From Mnemiopsis leidyi (Eukaryota > Ctenophora > Tentaculata > Lobata > Bolinopsidae), in contig JH152770.1 in assembly GCA_000226015.1 (NCBI GenBank), forward strand, positions 78,500-103,329: a stretch of DNA of 24,830 nucleotides, given 5' to 3'. Of this stretch, positions 1-10,100 are shown in pieces. The position numbers and the translations under genes were made by a program. Under the pieces are notes generated by a model. That model did no database searches, was not told the origin of the DNA, and saw only the letters and a list, made by a program, of their open reading frames with translations. Numbering within the stretch: the first letter of the stretch is position 1; each line of letters opens with the position of its first letter.

Positions 1-1242
1 ATCTTTATGAAACTTCGGACATAGATAGTTAAGACAATTTTGAGAGATGGGTTGACCTCGGATTTTCGATATCTTACCTCGTTTTGTCACAGCAGTCCGA
101 TGAAAAATTTTGACATTTTCCGCTTCCGTCGTATCTTCCAACTGAAAAGAGCATTACTCCTCACGGTTTCAACCTAGAATGATGAGAGTTAGTTCCAGTG
201 GTAGCCCTGATGTTTCTCTACCAGCCTGCATCAAAGATTTGCTCGAAATCTCAAAAATGTGTCTGTGAGGTTGCGATGAAATGACGTAGGTAGTCGCTGC
301 GACATGCGACCTCCGAAAGTGCGACCTCAGTGCGACCTCCCACGCAGGGGGTGTTTAAGGTCATGACTGAATGGCTTCTTGCAGTTTATTTTACTTAACC
401 AGGTACTTACGCATTGTTTCACGTCGTGACCCGTTTCAAAAATTTTTTGAAATTTTTGAAAACGCCCCCTTCAGCGGAGCATTACCGCGCTTCGTGGCAG
501 CGGGGGTAGGCAACGTTTAGAAACTTTCGCAGACTGCGCGCGCGGCTGCTAGCCGACGCGCTCAAAAGAGTTCTGGTTAGAAAAATACAATGACCATGCT
601 ACCATGTGCAATCTTGTTTAGCTGTTGTTGTGGTGATAGTAATACCCGACTCTCGCAGCTCAAAGCTAGAAAGGTAAACGGTTATAATCTCGTCAAGCAG
701 TAAGCCAAAATTCTATATTTAAAAACTTAATATGACTAGCTCAAATTTCCAAAAATAATATAAAGAGTTTTTAAGATTTTAAATAAACTTTCTCAATTTG
801 ATCAAAAAGTATCATTTGAAAATCATTTTTAGATGAATTTTGTGGTGAAAATGTAGTAAACTTAATGATATTACTGTATAACGCAATTGAAAATGTTCAA
901 AACAAGTCAAAATTCTATATCTGAAAACTCAATAGGGACCTCCAAATTCCCAAAATTGATATAGAGTTTGAAAAGCTCTATCGAGTTGGCTTCACTGGTT
1001 GGCTTCACTTTTTCAAGTTGGCTGCACTGGTTTACAGTTTAGCAAGTTGACTTTTGAGTGAGAGAAGTAATTGCTATTTTTGCTGGGAACTCACTCAATC
1101 ATTGCCACAGGGCCTGTCTGCTGTCACGTTTCTTTTCAGCCTTTCTCAACAAATAAATGAATAATGAATAATGAATCACACTTAATCTCAGAAAATATCA
1201 TACAAATTACAAAATTTAGCTAAGTTTTTAGTTTAGTTTTAA
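1..1242. other. Upstream repeat-like DNA without a supported gene
   Basis: I find no credible coding exon here. Visible structure: three copies of a GTGCGACCTC-like motif around 300-340, a GC-rich hairpin near 535-562 (GGCT-GCT-AGCC core with GCGCG flanks), and two diverged direct repeats at about 702-768 and 905-970 that share CAAAATTCTATAT followed by similar A/T-rich text. These look like remnants of non-coding repeats. Confidence 0.5.
702..970. repeat. Pair of diverged direct repeats (about 65 bp each)
   Basis: Copies at about 702-768 and 905-970 share CAAAATTCTATAT, then AAAACT-AATA, then CAAATT-CCAAAA, then ATATA-AGAG/TAGAG in the same order and spacing. They are about 200 bp apart. 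Origin unknown; probably an old duplication or part of a decayed element. Confidence 0.5.
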
Positions 1243-1746
1243 TCAAACATGCGATTTTGCTAGTCGCACAGTTAATCTTGCAAAATTGTCCCATATATTT
1301 GACGCCCCTTTAGGACGGCGCCCCCCGGCATAGCCGGGGTGGCCGGGGCATCCTAACGCCGCTGTCTTAACGTCAATAGGAAGCTAATTCCACATCAACA
1401 ATACCCTATCTTTATAAAATTCTTTCTATTACGGTTAATCTTGGAATCTTTGCTCTTTCCTGGTTTACAAAGTACATTTACTCCAGATCTGCTAAAATTT
1501 AAAACACCCGCTAGCTTTGTATACTTCAATTTGTAAGGTTGTATCTATTTGCAACAAACCGTCCCCACTGGATATGCTGCCCTCGGTACAATTTCATTAC
1601 CGCCTTGGTGACTGTCTACTAGACAGCGGCGTGACGATGCCCCGGCTACGCCGGGGGCGCTGTCATCAGGGGGCGCCAAATCGTCATTAAAATATGGGAC
1701 AATTTTGCAAGATTAACTGCGCAACTAGCAAAATCGCGTGTTTGGT
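1243..1746. mobile_element. TTAA-flanked MITE, 504 bp, with about 125-bp terminal inverted repeats
   Basis: The left arm (1243-1368) and right arm (1621-1746) are inverted copies. Both contain GCGATTTTGCTAGT, then CGCAGTTAATCTTGCAAAA or its close variant, then TTGTCCCATAT, then a GC-rich block with GGCATAGCCGGGG or GGCGTAGCCGGGG, then ACGCCGCTGTCT. TTAA lies immediately outside both ends (1239-1242 and 1747-1750), as expected for piggyBac-type target duplication. No transposase frame is present, so it is non-autonomous. The AT-rich centre (1369-1620) is unrelated between arms and includes a small palindrome CTGTCTA/TAGACAG at 1611-1625. Confidence 0.85.
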
Positions 1747-1750
1747 TTAA

Positions 1751-2364
1751 TAACTTCACTATTTATTTAGATTTTCGGCCATTTTTTCACAAATTGCTTC
1801 AAGTAAGCCTTTACACCAGGGGCGCCAATTAGGGGCGCATTTTCATGGCTGAGGGGCGCCATATAGGCTAGACCTACTACGTTACGTCACTGCTACTAGA
1901 TTAAGCTGAAAATGAGAACTTAACTTTGAGGACCACTGTGAGCTTATTTTATCAAAAGCAAATTAACAATTCGGCCTGCTTGTTAGAACTTGCCAATGTG
2001 TTAAAGACACATTGAAGCGTAGAGTTCTCTAGTTGCCCTAATTCGTAGCCAGTTTGAGCACTGCTCTCAAATTTGGCGCCTTCACAGTAAAACTCTGCTA
2101 GACAGATTCGAGAACAAAAGAAATGTATTAAATGGATGTTGTCTGAGTGTGAGCTTTTTTATTTCTGTAGTGATACTTATATACGTAAGTGCAGGCAAGT
2201 TAACATCCTTCCCTTGAAACTTCGCTTCGTGCATATTGATTTGGTATTTTTTATAAGATTCTCTATGGTCTAGTTCCAACCAAACTGCCTGAGTACCTTC
2301 AGTGGTTCTACTCGTCTTAGAAATTCCCATTTAGACCATTTATAACTTACCAGCTCCATCTTAC
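1751..2364. other. Non-coding stretch, no gene recognised
   Basis: Positions 1810-1860 contain three GGGGCGC motifs. An open minus-strand frame of 82 codons at 2082-2330 has no recognisable domain and no convincing splice or promoter context, so I do not call it a gene. Confidence 0.4.
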
Positions 2365-2545
2365 CCTCAATGGGTAAGAAGAAACTTCTTGACGTCGTTT
2401 TTCTATTGAACTCATTGACTTTGGAACTCCCTTCCCCTTGAGATCTGTGAACAGACTAGTCTTTCAGGTTTTAAAGCCAAACTAGAATCTCTTTTGTGGG
2501 ACCTTTCAACAGTCAATGACGATCCTGATCCAAACTTTTCAATTT
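2365..2545 (+). mobile_element. LINE ORF2 3'-terminal remnant (plus strand)
   Basis: Across a frame change near 2470 the plus strand reads segments such as LNSLTLELPSPLRSVNRL followed by FKAKLESLLWDL. Their order resembles the extreme C-terminus of non-LTR retrotransposon ORF2 proteins (a WNSLP-like segment, then SxxxFKxxLDxxL). The frame closes at a TAA around 2548. Frameshifts and internal stops show it is dead. The call rests on motif order only. Confidence 0.5.
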
Positions 2546-2903
2546 AATTTATTATTTAATCTACATGCTACACTGACATCATACCTGTATAATCTTTTCC
2601 CTTCTTTCTTTATGAGTTATTGGTTGTGTGGGATCTTTGGAGTATTTTTATAATGTCATGTCTTTGAGTAATGAATTGCAATTTTGGTAATGAAATATAT
2701 ATTTTCTCAATATGAATTGATTTTTGTATTTCTACAAAAGGGACCATCCTGTGTAGGCCTGAAATTTTAAGGTGATTCTACGATTTTCCCCTCAGATAGT
2801 TCAGTGTGGCCTTTTCTTAGAGCATTTGATTAAATAGAATTGACCATTAAATTTTCTGTTCATTGTGTATAATCACACTGTACTATTTTAAAAGTTTTAA
2901 ATT

Positions 2904-3190
2904 AAAAAAATTAGGTCACTCCTCGAATGTCAAGTTAAACAGTCTCTGTCTCTCAGCAAGAGTGGTCAGCTGTAGAACCTGCAGTCGCTCGGAGCAGGGA
3001 AGCTGGCCTACCTCTTCAATCATCCTAATAAAGCGCCTCTGGATGCTCTCAATCCTCAAAATTCAAGACCAATTTCCATGCTCTGCTGCAGGATTCCAAA
3101 GCTGAACACAACATTTGAGATGTGGCCTAACTAGAGTTTGATAAACTCTAAAACATCAAGCACAACATTTGATTGGCTTTACTTATGCAT
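2904..3190 (-). mobile_element. LINE reverse-transcriptase C-terminal remnant (minus strand)
   Basis: The minus strand encodes LVRPHLKCCVQLWNP, then after an in-frame stop LRIESIQRRFIRMIEEVG, then LPCSERLQVLQLTTLAERQR. This is the typical thumb and post-RT segment of non-LTR retrotransposons (LVRPxLEYxxxxWNP, IQRRxTR, ERLxxLxLxTLxxRR). At least one stop and one frameshift (upstream of LVRP, near 3140) make it a relic. It lies opposite in orientation to the LINE remnant at 2365-2545, so they are separate insertions or a rearranged one. Confidence 0.8.
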
Positions 3191-3960
3191 AATTCAAACT
3201 GCCCTGTTAACTATTCTAGGCCCCTACCCGCAGTACTAACAGCTAGGTTGTGGTCACCAGACTGCTGTTATGTGAGTAATTGTGGATAATGCGAGAAACT
3301 GTGATTAAAATTAGTGTCCTATTTACTTATTTTCATTGGCTGAAAACAAAGGTGTAGCTCAACTACATACTCTCTGCAGGGCGTTGAATAATGTGTACAT
3401 GGCTTGGCTGATACCTTTAGACTAAGTCTTGTGCCTGTCTTTAGCCTGCGCTCAATTGTATGCTCGATATACATAAAAAAGATGTTAGCCATTTTATTAG
3501 AACCAAAATTTCCTCATTGAAGTGTGTGGTGATGGGACTTATAGGTAATTAAAGGAAATAACTTTGAAGAAAATGAAGTTCAGCTGATATCAGTTTTGGC
3601 ATGATCTCCAGGTTCTTTTCTATGAGGCAATACAACAATTTTTACAGATTTTTTAATGCATGTATAAAAACGTGTTTGTATTGTGACACTCTCTTAAAAT
3701 CTCTTGGAGAACTTTCTGAGCTGGAGCTCATTTTACTACGTATTTCACAAAAATCAAATGAATATTAAGTAAAATACCTCTAATACTTTGGAGTTGGAAA
3801 AATGAGAAAACATTTGGAGTTGTGATAGAGATCCAGTGCTTATAGTTGCAAATATTTGCTAATTTTAATCTGAAAATTTTAATCTCTTTAAGAGTTTGAT
3901 TCTCCTAAAACTTTCATTTTGCTCTTTCATGCAACCTTGCTTTCTTATGTAACCTTTTGC
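3191..3960. other. Flank immediately upstream of the first recognised SON-like exon
   Basis: I see no coding exon. Any 5' untranslated or additional N-terminal exon of the SON-like gene would lie here or further upstream, but nothing in this stretch can be recognised as such. Confidence 0.4.
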
Positions 3961-3972
3961 AGTTTTTTAGGT

Positions 3973-4139
3973 ATGGCACGTAAAGAGTCTAAGAAGAAAA
4001 AGAAGCAGAAACATAAGAAGAGCAGCCACAAGAAAGATAAGAAGAAGCAGAACGAAAGTTTTGAAGATGTTTCCTCCGAATCTTCTTCTGATCTGACAAC
4101 TTCTTCTTCGTCAAGCTCCTCGGATAGTGAGAGTGAAGG
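3973..4139 (+). CDS. SON: SON-like exon 1 (as seen): Lys-rich and Ser-rich N-terminus
   Basis: Encodes [20 protein letters not shown], more Lys, then a Ser/Asp/Glu-rich tract. This is a likely nuclear-localisation and phosphorylation-prone segment. Two tandem acceptors precede it (AG at 3961-3962 and 3969-3970). The donor is GG|GTAGGA at 4140, phase 2. G at -3 and at +4 gives an acceptable initiation context if the ATG is used. Confidence 0.7.
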
Positions 4140-7100
4140 GTAGGAAAATAAATTTGATTGACACTATCAGTTCATAAAATAAAAACATTTTATTAATTGT
4201 TAAAGTGATAGTGGAACTGTTAGGCACACAGATGATTTAAAGCAAAGATAATGATCGATTTCAGTCGAAAAAGATGATTTGTTGTTGCCCACCTTTTTAA
4301 ACCTTAAGAATTCTTTAATGCCCAAGTTTCAGTTTCTGATTTAAAGTGCAACAGCTGTAACTCATACATTGATTAACACCTCTACAGCTGAAAATTTAGT
4401 TTTTAAGGGGTCGTTCACATATGACGTCAGCAAATTTTCGGTAATTTTTCCCCCTTACCCCCTCTGTCATCATTCGTCATCATGAAAAAACCCCCCTAAA
4501 TGTCAGAGGTAAATTACTATAATGACATCATCACAGTCGGAACCCCCCCCCCCTACTTCATGTAAAAACGTTGATTTTTGGTTTAATTTGCAGTAATTTT
4601 TGAATTTTTTTCCCAAGTCAGTGAAAACACAGTATTTCACCAGATTTCTGAATCAGAATTTTTACTTAAAAATTTTCCTTCTGATTTCGTAAAATTCTGA
4701 TTGAAAATTTCTAAAGAATCCAAAATTTTCAAAAAATCCTATTTATCCTAAAAATTTGTTGACGACATCATCATTGGCTCCCCCCTCGTCATCAATCATC
4801 ATCCTTTGGAGACCCCCTCATCCATCTAGGTGATGAAATCATATGTGAACGACCCCTTAATTGTTTTTACCCAAGAAAGTTTTCAATTCTTTGATGTCCC
4901 ATTTTTTAGGGAAGAAAACAATGCTCTTACTAAAGCCAAAGCCATGCTCAAATTTCAAACATTTCGAAAACGTCTTGAACAACGAGAGAGAGCTGCAGGT
5001 ATGAACATTACTTTGTTGTTTTTATGATGAACAGTTTTACTTCTATTCTGTTTGGTGAGCTGATAAACTACCGCTTATATTATTTTTAAAGTTAACTATT
5101 TATATTGACGATACATCATGGCTGAATAGAGATTTAATTTACAAAGTAAACCGCGTAAAAATTAATGTGCCATTCATTATAAAGTTAATGAATAATTGCA
5201 AATTGCACTCAAAATATAATTTACTACTGCTTACCCTTACCTGCACTATTTTCCATGATTCTTCAGGAAAATCGAAAACAAATGTAAAAGAACTCTTTGA
5301 TTCGTCGGTGCCATTGGATATTGAGGATCTCAAAGCGGAATTTGATAACGCTCCAGTTCCTAGTTTAGACAACGATGATATATTACGAGGTATCCCTAGG
5401 CTTTCTAGCCTCAAAATAGACTTCTGATTAACTAGTGCTGTTTGGCTAAATTACAAAGACCAGTAACTAACTTCGCTTTTTCACAAAATTGTTAACAGTA
5501 TATTGGTGCAGAACTGTAAGTTTTAAATGCATCAAGCCAGCCAATCCTCACATGCTATCTGCAGGTGGACAAGAACCGAAAGGTAAAAAGCCGAACAGAG
5601 TTCAAGACTTTTCCAATGTTACAATAGGGAAACTCCCTAGCAAAGGTTTAACTGCTAAACCAAAGCCTGACAAACTCGTCAACCAGTTCTTCGCTAAGGA
5701 GTTAGTCAACCCAAAGCCAAAGACATCCATCAAGATAGGTCTTATTAGCTCCAAAATCAAATCAGCTCCCGAGCCTGTGGCTTTGGCTCCAGGATTAGAA
5801 ATTTGTCCTGTTACCCCACCTGACGGTTACTCGATGAGGTCAAAAGATAATGCAGATGAAGCAGCTTCTTCCCAAGGTAGGAAATCTCATTTTTAGTTGT
5901 ATTATTATACAAATTACTTGCAAGTTTTATATAATATCATTGACAGTACATAACATGTAACTTTGACGGTGTTTCTGTGCTTTAAACATAACCGACTGAG
6001 AAATGCCCATTTGCAGAGGCGGAAGAGAGAGGAAAGCCAGCACCACCGGAGGTGAAGAAGTCAGCACCTCGGATAATACACCAGATCTCTGAGCCAGAAC
6101 CCAAACCCTCCACCCCTCCTCCCCACTCCGAACGTCCAGCTTCGTCACAGGTAGTTTGGCTTGTCTGTACATACATAAATAGGTTGATATGGGTTGGTGG
6201 TGTAGTGGTATCTACCCCGAAGAAGATCGGGGGTTCGAATCCTAGATCCGCCAATGCTAGAGAAGTGCGCTATGGGCATTTCCCTATGCAATCTTCTTCG
6301 GTCGACTCAGCCGAATGACCGGGAAACCGTGATTGAGGGTTAAATGAGGAGGGTCTCTGTTAAAAGATCTAGAACCTTCCAGGAGCCCCTTCAGTATAAC
6401 TGAAACTTGTGTGTGTGTGTGTGTGTCTGTGTCTGTGTCTGTGTCTCTGTGTCTGTGTCTGTGTGTCTGTGTGTCTGTGCGTGTGTGCGTGCGTGCATTC
6501 GTGCCTGCATGCCTGGGTGGGTTTGTGTGTGTGTCTGTTTGTGTGTGCGCATGCATACATGTGGGCGGGCAGGTGTGTGTGTATGTGTTTGGGCTTGATT
6601 CAAGTGTGTTGTTCTTTTTTGTGCAGCACTTCTTAATCTTACCCTTTAGCTTGTCAGATACAATAAGCAGTTCAGTTGTCGTGTGGTTCAAAAACTAACA
6701 TCTGTCTATTCAAATTCAGGATTACACTCCGGAAGATGAGATAGCAGAAGCAGAGCCTATAGATGATGCTGAAGAAGGTGTTGATGAGTTAGCTGAACCA
6801 GTATATACCGGTCCTGGTCCGGCACCTCTACCTCCAGCTAACTATTGTTCAGCCCCAGTCAAGTTAGATAAGGCTGATCAGGCCGCCAGGACCGATAATC
6901 AGGACTTCCCACCGACATCTCAAGTTCTTGCTCCTCCCCAAATTGGGGCTGCTCCTGTTCAGTATACACTTCCTCCCACTTCCCTCTCTCAGAATCTGCC
7001 TCATACCTTTTCGATGCCACTAAATGGAATGCCTCCGGTGGCAGCACCCGGACCACCAACTGTTCCTCCGTTTCCAGTTGGTGCACTGGCTCAGCAGATC

Positions 7101-10100
7101 ATGGACCACCAGAAACAGCAACAAGCTTCTTCTGCAGCTGCAGCTCCACTGCCAGTCGCTCTTGCAGCAAGATTTGTATCGCCTCAGTCAAGTAGACCTG
7201 CCGAAGATAACGTAGTCTCGACCACTGGCACTTTCATTTCCAACCACACCCCCTCCTACGATCCGAAGAGACCTTCAAGATTCGATAAACCGCCACCGAA
7301 TTATGATCCCAGCAAAATTCCTCCAGTATACGACCCTAAAGCAGCACCAGCGTTTGATCCCTCAAAACTCCCGCCTGGATTTGATGCTTCAAAGATGCCT
7401 CCAGGATTCGATCCTTCAAAAATGCCACCAGGGTTTGATCCAACGAAAATGCCTCCTGGATTCGATCCAACGAAATTGAATCCAGGATTTGATCCCATGA
7501 AAATGCCTCCATTTGATCCTTCAAAGATGCCTCCTTTTGATCCTTCAAAGATACCTCCATTTGATCCTACTAAGATGCCGCCAGGGCTGGATCCCTCAAA
7601 AATGCCACCTTTCCCCATGCCACCAGGCATGAGACCGGCAAGCTTTCCTCCTGGACAACCTCCCCCGTTCGATCCTGCACGTTTTCCTGTTCCCATTCCT
7701 GGCAGACCGCCTTTCGATCCAGCTTTGATGCCTGGGGGGCTGCCCCCAATGTTCAGACCTCCGCCCATGCCTTATTCCAGTTCAAGTGATCGTGATAGAC
7801 GCAGCAGGGACAGGGACTATGAGAGAGACAGGGACAGGGACTACGAAAGAGACAGGGACAGAGATCGCAAGAGTTATGATCATCACGATAAGGACGGATC
7901 ACGACGCTCAAACCAGGATTCCTATCATCGCTCTTCATCGTATGACAGATCTTACGAGGAGAGGAGAAGTAGTCCATACAAGCATGACCGCCAGAGCAGT
8001 CCTTATGATCCAAACCGCAAGTCGGTACCTCCGTCGCTTCACAATGGCCACATTCCTCCTCACCACATAACTCAGGCTCAGTGGAACAAGGAAACCAAAC
8101 CAGAAGGTATGCTTGCTAAAATAACCTAAAAATTATAGATTGTTATTATGGATCTATTTTTTTGAAAGTCTTAGATTTGAATTTTTATCAAGATCTAAAT
8201 GAATAAGTATCCTCATTCCTTGATTTTAATACTAAGCACAAAATGACTTAACTGTTAAAGACTCGTTTTCAGATCTAAAAGCCAAGTCGCCCCCTACTCC
8301 CGAGATTGACCCCCGAGCTGTCCGTGAAGCTCTGAGGTTTCTTCAAGGAACTACTGATGTTGACGACGATGTTGTCCGTAAAGCTCTCATGAACATCAAG
8401 GTAAGAAAATAATTGTTTAACGTGTTACTGACTTAGATCAATGTGACTATTTATATCATTCCTTACTAAGTCAATAAAATATTAACTTCTATTTACCTCT
8501 TATTACGGTCTATTGGAAATACTTGTTAAGGGTGACACGTTTGTTGTTCCGACTTGTTCCAAAAAATCAAGTTCCAGGATGAGTCACATTCTGAATTGTA
8601 AAATCGCTGAAGCCAATTGTCATAGCTTGATATTGTCCAGCTTAAAATTTACCAGGTCCCCATTGTCTTGGATAGGAAAACGTCGATTTTCTTTTCTGGC
8701 CATGTAATCAATCTGTTTTGGTTCATTAATTAACTTCTGATTCTATACGAGAACAAAATCCATTGAAGAAGTTCATATCGCTTTGCGTCCCCTTAAAATT
8801 GACCCATCGTACTACTATCTCCAATGCCTCTTTAACATGGCTCATTCTTGGGACTTCTCCACCCTTGTTGGTTGTCTCTCCCCAGGCAAAGACAGAGTTA
8901 GATGTTGTATCAGTTATTATGTTCTTGTGCTGTATTTTGGTAAATTCTATTCTTTCGACTTTACGTGGAAGAATAAAATTTTATCTGGGTCTATTAGTGC
9001 CTTTCTCAAGGTCATGTACATGGCTGCTATCAAAGGTCTTTTATTTCCTTCTTTTCGTTTGAATGAGTGGTTTACATATTTGGTTGATGAACACCTCTAG
9101 ACCATTCCGTCCAAATATGTTCTGCCAATCTCTGGCGTTTATACCCTTCTCCTCTAGTATGCCATTAACATGCATTACCGCTTGTATGGCTGCTGTCTGA
9201 ATAATCGTTCTTCTAAGTAATTCTTCCTGTGAGGCTACCGGTCATCCTTTGTTGACTTTACCAGAAGGACCCTCTAGCACGTCCCCTCCTCCGGTCCACA
9301 GCTACGTTTTCTAGAAACTAACAGTGTGGAATGGTCTTCTCTTTTCTTTGAATTAACTTCTTCCTGAACTGTTTTCTGAGGTATAAAATCTGCATTAGTC
9401 CCAGCATTCTTCCTCGTCTTTTCTTTTTCCTCCCGACCCTCATTCTTTACTTCTAAATCAGACATCTCTATAAAAGCAGTGATGTGAAAAACGTCCCGAC
9501 AAAACTTGTTACGGAAACAACATAATACGTTATCCATTGGGCTCTTTGGTGGAGCACTGAATTTGTATTTAGTTACATATTAAGTGGCGTCCTCAGTTGA
9601 AATTTATTCGAATCGGCAGTAAAGATTTATGCAAACAAAATTTTGCAATCGAATAAATAAAATACATATCAGAAAGGGGCCGTTGGCCTTGATTTGGAAA
9701 TTTTTAAGTTTTGCAAATAAACTTTAAAGGAAACTTACAGATTGATATAGATAGTCTCTACATAAACATAAATTCACGACAAACTTAGGGCGATCAATTG
9801 GAAGTCATGTTGGTTCAGAAAATAGTGATGGACATTGATGTACATTTCTGTGCATTAACGTCTATCATAGTATATCATGTAACCAAATAGAGCAACTCCT
9901 TGAGGTCACGCGACAGAGCGAATGTCACGTGACCTTATTAGGCGAGATTGCGCTTGCTACACTCTCCTTTTTCCAATTAGGTATTATGAGTCGGCCTGAA
10001 GTTCGAAATGGGAATATAACTGACATGACATCAGAGACATCAGATATGTATATAACATGATTTAATCTAAATAAAAACTCGTACACTGTTCATCTATGTG

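Noticed and set aside
6284-6698. Six overlapping open frames rich in Cys-Val or Thr-His on both strands
   Set aside because: They are translations of the TG/CA microsatellite, with no unique sequence or splice context.
7301-7768. 155-codon minus-strand frame with Gly/Ser repeats
   Set aside because: It is the antisense shadow of the FDPSKMPPG-coding repeat in the SON-like gene.
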